Notes: generated by a model from the letters alone, not told the origin. Shown: positions 17,335-26,748, counted from the first letter of the stretch. The stretch: DNA of 64,000 bases from JBBSEX01 sp038239345 (GCA_038239345.1 JBBSEX010000002.1:186001-250000); one strand, 5' to 3'. A program made the numbers and translations.

Positions 17335-18312
17335 ATGTCGCATTCAAACAGACAACGTGGATCAGTACTTTTCGTAACCTTGGTGGGAACCATCGTGATG
17401 ATTGGCTTCCTTGGCTTATGCGTTGACGCGGGCCGTCTATACATCGCCCGAAACGAATCGCAGGCTTATGCCGATTCGGTAGCGCTATCGGCCGCCATGC
17501 ATTTGGATGAGACACCCGCTGGAATCGCGGCGGCGAAAGAAGCGGTGGCGACAAACGGCAATCGCTGGAATTTTGGAACCAGTCAATTTTCGGGAACGGT
17601 GACGGAATTCGCCAAATCAGCAGACGGTCCGTGGATAGAGAATCCGGAGCAAACCGCCGGGTTGTCGGTGGTCAGGGTGCGAACCACGCTATCCGCCGGC
17701 CTGATTTTTGTGCCGGCTTTCATCGGGCGAACGATGCAGACCGTGAACGCCTCCGCAGTGGCTGGCCGCACGGCGCAAACCGGATTGGCGCAGAGCGGAT
17801 TCCCCTTCTCGCCTTTGGCCATTAACGCCGCTGAACCGGCATTCGGCATGGTCGCCGGCACGAATTACACGATTCGTTACGACGCCGCCGGCAAGGCTTG
17901 TGACGGCGATCTTGCGTCGGCTGCGCATTTAAGAAATGGCCCTTTGCACACGGCTTGGGGGGACGCAAGCCCGGGGATTCTATCGCGCCGCATCGTGGAA
18001 GGCTATCAATCGCCAGGTGATTCGCTCAGCATCGGAAAACCGCTCCCCGGCACTGCGCAGCCCGACGAAGACATCACCGCCTTGCAAGCGCGCATCGGGC
18101 AGGATGGCGACTCGACATCCACCACCTACGCGGCATACAAAGCGAACTCTACCCACAACGATCGCCGCGTGGTGACCATGCCGATTCAAGATGAGGAGTC
18201 CACCGCCGTGCTCGGCTTTGGCGATTTCCTCCTGCTCCCCGTCACCAAAGGTGCGCCTTGGTGCGCCGCTTACATTGGGGCCGGTGCGGGCCAAGTGCGC
18301 TTGCTCCGTTAG
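17335..18312 (+). CDS. TadE/TadG-like pilus-associated protein (orphan)
   Basis: The ATG at 17335 gives 325 residues. The N-terminus is the standard TadE/G pattern: a short basic tail (SNRQRGSV), one membrane helix (FVTLVGTIVMIGFLGLCVDAG) and the helix RLYIARNESQAYADSVALSAA. The rest is an extracytoplasmic domain with few cysteines and no von Willebrand MIDAS motif. In Tad systems such proteins are minor pilins or assembly factors. No tadA, cpaB-F or flp gene is near, so the role is unclear. ATG at 17305 is possible, but the site at 17335 has GGA at a better distance. Confidence 0.75.
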   Translation: MSHSNRQRGSVLFVTLVGTIVMIGFLGLCVDAGRLYIARNESQAYADSVALSAAMHLDETPAGIAAAKEAVATNGNRWNFGTSQFSGTVTEFAKSADGPWIENPEQTAGLSVVRVRTTLSAGLIFVPAFIGRTMQTVNASAVAGRTAQTGLAQSGFPFSPLAINAAEPAFGMVAGTNYTIRYDAAGKACDGDLASAAHLRNGPLHTAWGDASPGILSRRIVEGYQSPGDSLSIGKPLPGTAQPDEDITALQARIGQDGDSTSTTYAAYKANSTHNDRRVVTMPIQDEESTAVLGFGDFLLLPVTKGAPWCAAYIGAGAGQVRLLR

Positions 18313-18317
18313 GCGGC

Positions 18318-19397
18318 TCAGGCAAGCGTAAGATTGGCTTGCGCGCGCAGGTCGAATCCGGAAAACTCGTGGCGTTCGAATTTCAGAAATGCCGCCGCGG
18401 CGATCATCGCTGCATTATCGGTTGACAAAGCGCGAGTGGGGAAATGCACCGGATAGGCGAAGCGTTCGTGTTGCGCAGCGGCTCGCAATCCCGAGTTGCA
18501 CGCCACTCCCCCAGCGACGATAATCGACCGGGCATTCATTGCTTCGGCGGCTATATCGACACGGCGCAGCAGTTCTTCAATCACGGTGTATTGAAACGAG
18601 GCCAGCACATCGAGCGTAGCCTGCGGTGTCACGGCGAGCCAATCGGCTACCGAAGGTTGCGAATTTGAGTCCAGGAGATTTCGCCGGGCTGCCAGCTCAG
18701 CGGTCATGTCGTGCTGCTCGGTCCAGCGGAGCACCGCGGTCTTCAACCCGCTAAAACTGAAATCCAGCGTATTGCCTTTCATCTTGGCGAACGTAAACTT
18801 CACGCCTCTTGGGTTGCCGAACGGCGCCAGAGAATCGACCACGGGTCCGCCAGGATAGCCGAAACCCAGCAGCTTGCCGACCTTATCGAACGCTTCCCCC
18901 GCGGCATCGTCGCGCGTCTTCCCCAGCAGGCGATATTGAAACTCCGTGCCGATCTCAAACAGATGCGTATGCCCGCCGCTGACAACCAGGGCCAGCGCCG
19001 GCAATTCGATGGGCGCTCCGCTCTCTTTCGCCTCCATCACAACAGCATGGATGTGCCCTTCAATGTGATTCACGCCGATCAGCGGAATCCCTCGCGCGAA
19101 AGCAATCGCCTTGGCATACGTGATGCCCACCAGCAATGCGCCAATCAGACCGGGCCCAGCTGTTACGGCGATCGCACCAAGGTCGCCGTAGCCGCACCCC
19201 GCTTGTTCCAGCGCCATGCGTACCGTCGGAATTATCGCCCGCAGATGTTCGCGGGATGCGAGTTCCGGCACGACGCCGCCGTAAGGCGCATGGGTGTCGA
19301 GCTGCGAAGCCACCACCGATGAGAGAACCCGTACTCCGTCTTCAACAACGGCTGCAGCGGTTTCATCACATGACGACTCGATGCCTAAAATCTTCAT
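18318..19397 (-). CDS. tsaD: tRNA N6-adenosine threonylcarbamoyltransferase TsaD
   Basis: A 359-residue protein of the ASKHA fold and the expected family length. It has the N-terminal MKILGIESSCDET, the metal-binding VNHIEGHIHAV with two histidines, the nucleotide loop VVSGGHTHLF, and late IVAGGVACN and LSTDNAAMIA. TsaD, with TsaB, TsaC and TsaE, transfers the threonylcarbamoyl group to A37 of ANN-decoding tRNAs and is essential in most bacteria. The gene is divergent from queA with only 22 bases between start codons, placing two tRNA-modification genes back to back. Confidence 0.97.
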   Translation of the reverse strand: MKILGIESSCDETAAAVVEDGVRVLSSVVASQLDTHAPYGGVVPELASREHLRAIIPTVRMALEQAGCGYGDLGAIAVTAGPGLIGALLVGITYAKAIAFARGIPLIGVNHIEGHIHAVVMEAKESGAPIELPALALVVSGGHTHLFEIGTEFQYRLLGKTRDDAAGEAFDKVGKLLGFGYPGGPVVDSLAPFGNPRGVKFTFAKMKGNTLDFSFSGLKTAVLRWTEQHDMTAELAARRNLLDSNSQPSVADWLAVTPQATLDVLASFQYTVIEELLRRVDIAAEAMNARSIIVAGGVACNSGLRAAAQHERFAYPVHFPTRALSTDNAAMIAAAAFLKFERHEFSGFDLRAQANLTLA

Positions 19398-19419
19398 CCA
19401 ATTGTTATTCTAACGGGCG

Positions 19420-20430
19420 GTGAAAGTATCCAGCTTCGATTTTGAGTTGCCTGAGCAGTCAATCGCCCAGGAACCGCTGCCCGATCGCGCCGGAGCCCGC
19501 ATGTTGGTCGTGCATCGACAGGAGCAACGTTGGGAAGATCGCACCTTTCGCGAGTTGCCGGAATTTCTTCATCCCGGCGACTGCCTGGTGCTGAACGATT
19601 CCAAGGTGTTCCCGTCGCGACTCTTCGGAAAACGTCCCAATCATGACGGACAGGTGGAGGTGTTTTTACTTGGCCCATCCGCAGAGGATCCCCTAGTCTG
19701 GGAGAGCCTGGTACGGCCCGGCAAGAAACTCCCGATCGGCGAATCGATTATCTTCGACGACGAACTGAGGGCGGAGGTCGTGGCGCGAGGCGAATTCGGT
19801 CAGCGAACCCTGCGCCTGCGTCCCACGACTGATTTATTCGCCACCCTGCAGCGCATCGGGCATGTGCCCCTGCCCCCCTATATCCGGCGTGCGGACACGG
19901 CTGCCGATCGCGATCGTTATCAAACGATATTCGCTCGAGAAAGCGGGTCGGTGGCCGCTCCAACCGCTGGCCTCCACTTCGCGCCGGAGATTCTGGTGGC
20001 TTGCGGCGAGAGAGGAGCGACGATCGCCTACGTCACATTGCATGTGGGGCTCGGCACATTTCAGCCGCTCCACGACGATGTGCTGGAGCGTGTGAAATTA
20101 CATCGTGAGACTTACCGCATCACGCCTGAAAATGCGAACAAAATCGCCGCCGCAAAACGGGTAGTAGGCGTGGGCACCACCAGTGTTCGTTCCATCGAAA
20201 GTGCCGCGCAGCTCGGCCGTAGTGAAGGACGAACCGATTTATTTATTTACCCCGGATTTGAGTTTCAGCGAACCGGCGCGATGCTGACGAATTTTCACTT
20301 GCCGCAATCCAGCCTTCTGATTTTGGTCTGCGCGCTAGGTGGCACGGATTTGATCCTCGACGCCTATCGCCATGCCGTCAAGGCGGGCTATCGCTTCTAT
20401 TCTTACGGCGATTGCATGCTGATTCTGTAA
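19420..20430 (+). CDS. queA: S-adenosylmethionine:tRNA ribosyltransferase-isomerase QueA
   Basis: A 336-residue protein close to the usual QueA length. Family motifs are visible: FELPEQSIAQEP at the N-terminus, LVLNDSKVFPSRLFG, PTAGLHF, YVTLHVGLGTFQP and the C-terminal TNFHLPQSSLLILV. QueA transfers the ribose portion of AdoMet onto preQ1 in the wobble base of tRNAs to make epoxyqueuosine. The start is GTG at 19420. Its stop abuts, with no spacer, the stop of the convergent phosphatase gene on the other strand. Confidence 0.97.
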   Translation: MKVSSFDFELPEQSIAQEPLPDRAGARMLVVHRQEQRWEDRTFRELPEFLHPGDCLVLNDSKVFPSRLFGKRPNHDGQVEVFLLGPSAEDPLVWESLVRPGKKLPIGESIIFDDELRAEVVARGEFGQRTLRLRPTTDLFATLQRIGHVPLPPYIRRADTAADRDRYQTIFARESGSVAAPTAGLHFAPEILVACGERGATIAYVTLHVGLGTFQPLHDDVLERVKLHRETYRITPENANKIAAAKRVVGVGTTSVRSIESAAQLGRSEGRTDLFIYPGFEFQRTGAMLTNFHLPQSSLLILVCALGGTDLILDAYRHAVKAGYRFYSYGDCMLIL

Positions 20431-22077
20431 TTAATTGCGCCGGGCGACAACCAGCGTAATGTCGTCTGAGGGCGGCGATCCGGCTGTCCATTGCGCAACA
20501 GCCCGATTCGTCTCGGCGATAATTTGCTCCGAGCTGTAATGGTGGCACGCCTTCATCACTTCCACCAGACGATCTTCGCCAAACTCATCTTGCGTGTCGG
20601 GATGAAACGCCTCGGTGACGCCGTCGCTAAACAACACCACCAGATCGCCGGGATCCATCCGGCACGTATCCTCCACATAAGGGGCGTTGCCAAGAATACC
20701 TAAAATCAATCCGCCTTTCGTTAGCGGTTCAACGTCCCCATTGCGGCGCACCAAAAGGGGCGGATTGTGCCCGGCGTTGCAATAAACAATCTCGCCATTC
20801 TTCGGATCCAGAATGCAGATGAAGAAAGTGATGAATCGATTGTCGGGGCAATTCGCCGAGACTACGCGGTTTAAACGCGCGACCTTTTTCGCCAGGTTGT
20901 CGGGATCTTCGAACAGCACCTGAACGCGCGCCTGTAAGCTGGACATCATCAGGGCCGCGGGCATGCCTTTTCCCGCTACATCGCCAACCAGAATCGCGAC
21001 GCGTCCATCGGGAAATTCGATAAAGTCGTAATAATCGCCGCCCACCGTGTGGCAGGAGGCGTTATAACCGGCAATGTCCAAACCCGGCAGCCGGGGAGCC
21101 GCGGTGGGCAGCAATTTTCGCTGAATGGAAGCCGCCTGATCCAGTTCCTTGGCTAAGAGCCGCTCGGCTTGCTCGACTTCGGCTAGCCGCGCGTTCTCGA
21201 TGCGGATGGCCGCGACATTCGCCATCACGGTAAGCAAATTCAAGTCTTCGCGAGAGAATGCGCGTACCATGCTCGACGTGTCCAGGTAGATCAATCCAAT
21301 TACGCGATCGTTGGTCTGTAGAGGAACGGCGATCATGCTGCGCACTTTATGTTCGACGATGCTCAGGTGCTCGCGAAACGCATGATCGAGTTGGGCATCG
21401 CGAACCAGCAATGACGCTTTCTCTTTCAACACCCGGTCGCGCACAGTGGAGCTGATCTGAAACCCGCCGCCGCGAGCGGCACGAACCTGCAGGTGATCGC
21501 CTTCGACGGTCATCAACACGCCCCGCGCCGCACCGACAGCCTCCACCGACAAATCCATGATCACCTCGAAAAGTTCAGCCAGCGGCCGGTGATAGGCCAG
21601 CTCGCGGCCGGCGCGAATCAGCGCCCGCATTTGCGGACTGCCCTGAAAGATTCTCGTCTTGCCGGGATCCTCATTCATATCCGGACCCAGCGCACCCTGC
21701 AGGCTGATCACTGTGGTGGACTCGGCGGGATCTCCGGCGTTCGGCTCGATAAAGACGACGGTCTGCGCTTTTACCGGGTTCGACAGGTCGTTAAACTCGA
21801 GCGTTAAATGACCTGCACTGATGCGATCGCCTTGCGCCAGTGGATGCACGCCGGAAATGCGGACGGCGTTGACCAGCGTCCCGTTCTTGCTTTCCAAATC
21901 GCGCACGGACCAGACATCGCCATTTCGTTCAATCACCAGATGCTGCCGGGAAAGCCCCGCGTCCTCGGGAAAATGAAGTTCATTGGCGCTGGCGCGTCCC
22001 AGGCTGAATCGATCCGAATTGAGCGCAATGCTCGCGCTTTTCCCGTCGGGAGTGCGAATCACAAGTTCAGGATGCAT
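20431..22077 (-). CDS. FHA-GAF-PP2C (SpoIIE-type) serine phosphatase
   Basis: A 548-residue cytoplasmic signalling protein with three domains. The FHA domain spans about residues 1-100 (FSLGRASANELHF, GLSRQHLVI, LESKNGTLVN) and would bind phosphothreonine. A GAF sensor domain lies at about 160-305. The SpoIIE/RsbU phosphatase domain spans about 320-548, with metal-site motifs VGGDYYDF, VGDVAGKGMPAAL, FSDGVTEAF and SDDITLVVA. RsbU-like enzymes dephosphorylate anti-anti-sigma factors in partner-switching systems. No anti-sigma or anti-anti-sigma gene is adjacent, so the partner is elsewhere. Confidence 0.93.
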   Translation of the reverse strand: MHPELVIRTPDGKSASIALNSDRFSLGRASANELHFPEDAGLSRQHLVIERNGDVWSVRDLESKNGTLVNAVRISGVHPLAQGDRISAGHLTLEFNDLSNPVKAQTVVFIEPNAGDPAESTTVISLQGALGPDMNEDPGKTRIFQGSPQMRALIRAGRELAYHRPLAELFEVIMDLSVEAVGAARGVLMTVEGDHLQVRAARGGGFQISSTVRDRVLKEKASLLVRDAQLDHAFREHLSIVEHKVRSMIAVPLQTNDRVIGLIYLDTSSMVRAFSREDLNLLTVMANVAAIRIENARLAEVEQAERLLAKELDQAASIQRKLLPTAAPRLPGLDIAGYNASCHTVGGDYYDFIEFPDGRVAILVGDVAGKGMPAALMMSSLQARVQVLFEDPDNLAKKVARLNRVVSANCPDNRFITFFICILDPKNGEIVYCNAGHNPPLLVRRNGDVEPLTKGGLILGILGNAPYVEDTCRMDPGDLVVLFSDGVTEAFHPDTQDEFGEDRLVEVMKACHHYSSEQIIAETNRAVAQWTAGSPPSDDITLVVARRN

Positions 22078-22175
22078 GGCTCATCATCAGAGTAACAGGG
22101 TGTGACAATCCCACCGATTTCGGAGGTTCCATTCCACGGCGAAGCGCGTATAGTTATTAATTAGAGTTTTATACC

Positions 22176-23168
22176 ATGCACAAGACACCCCTACTTCCAC
22201 TGTCCCTCGCTACGCTCGCGTTGCTCTGCGGCTGTAGCAGCTCCCGGCATGACCCCACGGAGAAGATTGTTCTTGTTTCGGCGAACGTGAAGCTCCCTTA
22301 CTGGCAAGCCGCCTCCGCTGGACTGAACACTGCAGCACGCCAACTTGGCATTGCCGCGGAAACAGCCGGCCCCGATACTTACGATCCGCAAAAACAGGTT
22401 GAAGACTTCCGTCGTATCGTCGCCAAAAAGCCAGCGGGCATTCTTGTGTCGCCGGCCGATCCTAGTCTGATGAAGCCGGAAATCGACGCCGCTATCGCCA
22501 AGGGCATTCCTGTAATCACAGTCGATTCCGATTCGCCCGCCAGCAAGCGCCTGACTTTCGTCGGCACTAACAATCATGCTGTCGGCGTGATGGGCGGGAA
22601 GATCGCCGTGAAGCAACTGAACGGAAAAGGAACCGTCGTTATCTACACGATGCCGGGCCAGGAGAACCTCGACGACCGCCTGCAGGGTTACAAGACAGTC
22701 TTTGCCGATAACCCAGGAATGAAAATTACGGAAGTCATCGACGTGAAGGGCGATCCACGAATTGCCTTCGACAGAACCTCCGACATGGTCGACAAGAAGA
22801 CCATGCCCGATGCATTTATCTGCCTGGAATCGTCATCCTGCGCCGAGGTCGCCGATGTTCTGGATCGAAAGAAAGTCTCGGGCAAAACGGTGATTGCCAT
22901 GGACACCAACAAGGAAACCATCATCTGGTTGCAGAAGGGAGTGATTGCCGCCACAATCGCCCAGAAGCCCTTTACCATGACATTTGTAGGCGTCAAAATG
23001 CTCGACGATTTGATTCATTACAAGCCCGCTAGTCTGGATGGCAACTGGAGTAAGAACCTTTCTTCGCCGGTTCCTGCGCTTATAGACACCGGCGCTTTGC
23101 TAATCGACAAAAGTAATGTCGACGATTTTGTGAAGACGCAAGAAGCCGCAAATTCGGGTGCGAAGTAA
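22176..23168 (+). CDS. Periplasmic sugar-binding lipoprotein (ABC substrate-binding, RbsB-like)
   Basis: A 330-residue protein with a lipoprotein signal (LATLALLCGC, lipidated Cys20) and a type I periplasmic-binding fold: KLPYWQAASAGLNTAARQLG, GILVSPADP, IPVITVDSDS, FVGTNNHAVGVMGG. It belongs to the ribose/galactose-binding group that feeds sugar importers or signals to chemoreceptors. No ABC ATPase or permease gene lies in the window, so it is an orphan. It may act with a distant transporter or as a sensor. It immediately precedes a glycosyltransferase gene on the same strand. Confidence 0.88.
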   Translation: MHKTPLLPLSLATLALLCGCSSSRHDPTEKIVLVSANVKLPYWQAASAGLNTAARQLGIAAETAGPDTYDPQKQVEDFRRIVAKKPAGILVSPADPSLMKPEIDAAIAKGIPVITVDSDSPASKRLTFVGTNNHAVGVMGGKIAVKQLNGKGTVVIYTMPGQENLDDRLQGYKTVFADNPGMKITEVIDVKGDPRIAFDRTSDMVDKKTMPDAFICLESSSCAEVADVLDRKKVSGKTVIAMDTNKETIIWLQKGVIAATIAQKPFTMTFVGVKMLDDLIHYKPASLDGNWSKNLSSPVPALIDTGALLIDKSNVDDFVKTQEAANSGAK

Positions 23169-23184
23169 AAAACTCGACCGGGCA

Positions 23185-23898
23185 ATGTCGCCCCTGGCCC
23201 AACGCGACACGTTCTCAGCTTCCACGGTGTTTGTAGTGATACCGTCCTACAACGAGGGCGCGGTGTTGCCTTCCACCATCGCGCCGTTGCTCGCCGCCGG
23301 ATACTCCATCGTGGTGGTGGACGATGGATCGCGAGACCGCACGTGGGACCTGATAACAAAGCTGCCAGTCACCGCTGTACGGCACATCACCAACTTGGGC
23401 CAGGGCGCGGCGATCATGACTGGCATGGCAGCCGCCCTACGCGCGGGCGCGTCCATCGTCGTGCACTTCGATGCCGATGGACAGCATCCGGCGGCGCAAA
23501 TTCCCTCTTTGATTGAGCCCATTCTTGCGAACCACGCCGATATAGTGTTCGGTTCGCGCTTTCTTAGGCCGCAGGATTTGCGCCAGGTTCCTGTCGTTAA
23601 ACGGATCGCCTTACGCGCCGGTATCGTTGTATCGGGCTTGCTGACGGGCATCTGGCTAAGCGATACGCACAACGGGTTTCGCGCTTTATCGCGAAAGGCC
23701 ATCGAGAAGATTTGCCTCCGCGAGAACGGATTCGCCCACGCCACCGAAATTCTTGGCGAAGTACGTTCCCTTGGCTTGCGCTACGTGGAACGACCCGTTA
23801 CCATTCACTATTCGGATTATTCCAAGCGCAAAGGGCAGTCATTGCTGGGCGGACTGAACATCGTCGCCGATCTTCTTTCCAGCCGGTTCTTTCGATGA
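23185..23898 (+). CDS. Family 2 glycosyltransferase, polyprenyl-phosphate type (DPM1-like)
   Basis: A 237-residue soluble glycosyltransferase with the GT-A fold: VFVVIPSYNEG, VVVDDGSRDRT, the nucleotide-sugar metal site FDADGQHP, and VFGSRFL. It lacks C-terminal membrane helices. Such enzymes usually charge a polyprenyl phosphate with a sugar for a membrane glycosyltransferase. The open frame continues to a GTG at 23158 that overlaps the preceding lipoprotein gene; ATG at 23185 is preferred but neither site has a strong ribosome-binding sequence. The stop overlaps the next start (ATGA), pairing it with the DUF2304 fusion protein. Confidence 0.88.
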   Translation: MSPLAQRDTFSASTVFVVIPSYNEGAVLPSTIAPLLAAGYSIVVVDDGSRDRTWDLITKLPVTAVRHITNLGQGAAIMTGMAAALRAGASIVVHFDADGQHPAAQIPSLIEPILANHADIVFGSRFLRPQDLRQVPVVKRIALRAGIVVSGLLTGIWLSDTHNGFRALSRKAIEKICLRENGFAHATEILGEVRSLGLRYVERPVTIHYSDYSKRKGQSLLGGLNIVADLLSSRFFR

Positions 23899-25880
23899 AG
23901 ATCATACAACCCGTCCTGGTTCTGCTGCTTTTATTCTGGGCAGTGAGTTACTTCCGCCGGTTGAATGCCCGCTCGATTGATCGGATCGTCGTGATTGCCG
24001 TAGTCGCACTGGGGCTCATATTCCTGATCGACCCCGATATTTCCACAAGAATCGCCCGGTGGTTTGGCGTTGGCCGCGGCGTCGATTTTCTCTTTTATAT
24101 CGCTCTGTTCTGCATCGGCTTCCTGTTGCTCTCGCTGTTCGCCGCGGTTCGCGACTTGCGCACCGGGCTGACCGATGTCACTCGCGCCGTGGCGTTGCTC
24201 ACAATGCGCGCGGGCCAGGCGTCGGGCGGTCCTCTGTTGCTAGAGCTACCGGCAGTCGAGCCAACACCAACCGCTGCGACTCCGCAAGCACGATTTCGTC
24301 CCGATCGCTGGCAGGTAGCGATGATGATAATTGCCGGCATAGGCATCGCCCATCACGCCGTGGTGATTTACAACTACGGCGGCTTTAGTTACGACCAGCT
24401 TTTTCAACTTGCCGAAACGCGGACGTTTGTCGATGGCCACAGCTTTCGGCTCACTGTCGCGACTGTGCCGGATCTTGCTCATGCCCAATACGTTCCCGTG
24501 GTTGGCTGGCCCGTCGGTTATCCATTCCTTCTCAGTGGGTTGCTGGAAAAGGGCTCGGCTCTGGTGCCTCGCGTCATCCTGTTGGATATTATTTGTGTCG
24601 CTCTACTCTTCGTCGCGCTGGCTTATCTGTTCGACGCCGCCCGTCCCCTGATCGGCAATGTGGCGGCGCTACTCGCGGTGGCGTGGTGCGGAATCGCCGC
24701 ATCCCCGATTTATCACATTTACGGAGCGGAGATCGTTTCGTTATCTTTGTTTATCGCCGGAGTTGCGTTGTCGATTCGGATCTTCCGGCAGCCCCGGAAT
24801 CAAGCGATCGTAGCCATAATTTCTGGGCTGTTGATCGGCGGAGCAGCCTCATCCCGATTCTCTTATTGGCCCCTGCTGCCCGTCGTGCCCATGTGCATCT
24901 TCTATTTCGGCTATCGCAATCGGATACGCGAATGGAAGCAAGCGGCCGTTATACAAATGGCCTCGGCGGCCGTTCCTGTCGCGTTCGTTGCCACCTATCA
25001 TCTGCGCGCCACGGGGCACTTGACGTTCCTCTCGTCGTACTATTCGGCGGCCGAAGCGACAGGATTTTTTTGGGGCCAGCTGCGATCGATAATCCCCTTC
25101 CCGGCCGGAGTATTAGGGTTGCGCGATGCCGCCGCAATCGCCGGACCATCCGCACTCCCGGGAATTTTGTGGATCTCGTCCGCGTTGATTGTAAGCGCGC
25201 TCCTCTTCGAAAGCTGGATGGCTTTGCGGCGCGATGTTGAGCAGCCGCCGGTAGAAATTCAGTTCCTGTTTTTATCCAGCGGCGCGGCGGCCATCATCAC
25301 TTTTGCGATGCTGGTTTACCTGAACATACGCCATATCGCCGGCCCTAATAACTTCGTCTACATCAATGAAGCCCGCTACTATGCACCGCTACTTCTCGCC
25401 ATGCTCTTAGGGGTCGCGGCGATTCTGTCCAGGCTCTCACGCGGTGCGCAATGGAGGCGGCCGGCCGTGGGCGCCGCTTGTACGATTCTGTTTGCCCTAA
25501 CGATATTCCATTGGAGCCATACCGGATGGTGGAGCTTCCTCCATCAGAACCAATACCCGATGTCGCTCCGGCTGTTTTCCGAGATTATCGCCGGGCAAGT
25601 CGAATCCGCCGCGAAGAAGGGCCAACCCGTCATCTATATCGATTCGGATCCGCCACGTTTGCGCATGGCGAGCATGGCAGGCGCACTGGAATTGCGTTAC
25701 GATACCTGGGCTCAACCTTCTCTTGTATCAGCTAAAGGCGTGTCGCTGATTCTTGCCTGTCAAGGCACTTGTCCGGCGCAATACCTGCCCTTGCGCGAGG
25801 AAATGATTCAGCAAGGCGCGGCCGTAATTTCTACGTTAAATGCCGTGGATTTCGTTGAATTCCCGGCGCCCGGGAAATAG
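23895..25880 (+). CDS. DUF2304 domain fused to a GT-C-like polytopic membrane protein
   Basis: A 661-residue membrane protein. Residues 1 to about 115 match the DUF2304 pattern: three helices, with IDPDISTRIARWFGVGRGVDFLFYIALF between the second and third. Residues about 140-661 form a second part with some ten helices and extracytoplasmic loops, ending in a soluble segment that carries IYIDSDPPRLRM. The second part looks like an ArnT/PMT-type membrane glycosyltransferase using a lipid-linked sugar, although no decisive motif is visible. DUF2304 normally exists as a short stand-alone protein beside a DPM1-like gene, exactly as here. ATG at 23895 overlaps the glycosyltransferase stop by four bases; an open frame from 23712 is rejected. 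Confidence 0.75.
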   Translation: MKIIQPVLVLLLLFWAVSYFRRLNARSIDRIVVIAVVALGLIFLIDPDISTRIARWFGVGRGVDFLFYIALFCIGFLLLSLFAAVRDLRTGLTDVTRAVALLTMRAGQASGGPLLLELPAVEPTPTAATPQARFRPDRWQVAMMIIAGIGIAHHAVVIYNYGGFSYDQLFQLAETRTFVDGHSFRLTVATVPDLAHAQYVPVVGWPVGYPFLLSGLLEKGSALVPRVILLDIICVALLFVALAYLFDAARPLIGNVAALLAVAWCGIAASPIYHIYGAEIVSLSLFIAGVALSIRIFRQPRNQAIVAIISGLLIGGAASSRFSYWPLLPVVPMCIFYFGYRNRIREWKQAAVIQMASAAVPVAFVATYHLRATGHLTFLSSYYSAAEATGFFWGQLRSIIPFPAGVLGLRDAAAIAGPSALPGILWISSALIVSALLFESWMALRRDVEQPPVEIQFLFLSSGAAAIITFAMLVYLNIRHIAGPNNFVYINEARYYAPLLLAMLLGVAAILSRLSRGAQWRRPAVGAACTILFALTIFHWSHTGWWSFLHQNQYPMSLRLFSEIIAGQVESAAKKGQPVIYIDSDPPRLRMASMAGALELRYDTWAQPSLVSAKGVSLILACQGTCPAQYLPLREEMIQQGAAVISTLNAVDFVEFPAPGK

Positions 25881-25881
25881 G

Positions 25882-26739
25882 ATGCCGCCCAACACCGCAA
25901 CCACTTATTGCCCGGTGTGCGACAGCGATCGCGAGATGTCAACCGCTTATGTTCGTTGGTCCTATACTGTTGTGCGATGTCCGCAATGTGGCCTGGGCAA
26001 GACCATGCTGCCCCCGGACTTTCAGCCGGATTTGATTTACAACGAACTCTATTTTCAAGGTGGCCGCACGGACGGTTACGCCGATTATCAGGGTAGCGAG
26101 CCCGTACTGCGAGCCGAATTCCGCGCCGTACTGGCGGACATCGCGCGTCTCGGTTTCACATCCGGACGCTTGCTCGAAATGGGCTGCGCTTATGGATTTT
26201 TCCTGAGCGAAGCGGCCTCCAGTTTCACCGTGAAAGGAATTGAAATCTCTTCCAGCGCTGTCGAATTCTGCCGCGCGCGGGGCCTCGATGTCGTGCAGGG
26301 TGTCCTCCGCGGCGACACTTTCTCCGCGGAAGAACGTTTCGATGTGATCGTTATGCTCGATGTCATTGAGCATCTGACGGATCCATCGGCTACGGTCAAG
26401 GCTGCCTCCAAACTTCTGCGTCGCGGCGGGCTGCTTCTGATCTCCACGGGCGACTGGCACTCGCCCCTCAGCATCCTGATGGGCCGATACTGGCGGTTGA
26501 TGACGCCACCGCAACATACATTCTTCTTCTCGCCACGATCTCTGGGCAAGATGCTCGCCAATGCCGACTTTAAAGTTTTCAACTACAAATATCCATGGAA
26601 GACGGTACCGGCCGGGCTCATCGTCTATCAGCTCTTCCGCCTCTTCGGCCGGGAGCAACCACCGCAAATCGGGAAAGGAACTCTTGGAATTCCGGTCAAT
26701 CTGTTTGACGCCTTCCGGATCGCCGCGATCAAAGAGTAG
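25882..26739 (+). CDS. Class I SAM methyltransferase with N-terminal zinc ribbon
   Basis: A 285-residue protein. The N-terminus carries a four-cysteine ribbon (CPVC at Cys10/Cys13, RCPQCG at Cys33/Cys36). It is followed by a Rossmann methyltransferase domain: LLEMGCAYGFFLSEA for AdoMet binding, the acidic strand VKGIEIS, and VIVMLDVIEHLTDP. Enzymes with this layout methylate sugars or sugar nucleotides in O-antigen and polysaccharide clusters. ATG at 25882 begins 1 base after the preceding stop, so it is probably translationally coupled to the DUF2304 fusion gene. Confidence 0.85.
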   Translation: MPPNTATTYCPVCDSDREMSTAYVRWSYTVVRCPQCGLGKTMLPPDFQPDLIYNELYFQGGRTDGYADYQGSEPVLRAEFRAVLADIARLGFTSGRLLEMGCAYGFFLSEAASSFTVKGIEISSSAVEFCRARGLDVVQGVLRGDTFSAEERFDVIVMLDVIEHLTDPSATVKAASKLLRRGGLLLISTGDWHSPLSILMGRYWRLMTPPQHTFFFSPRSLGKMLANADFKVFNYKYPWKTVPAGLIVYQLFRLFGREQPPQIGKGTLGIPVNLFDAFRIAAIKE

Positions 26740-26748
26740 GCCCAGCAG

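Noticed and set aside
23712..23894. 61-codon extension of the DUF2304 fusion gene
   Set aside because: It lies inside the glycosyltransferase gene in another frame and lacks membrane character; ATG at 23895 matches the start of DUF2304.
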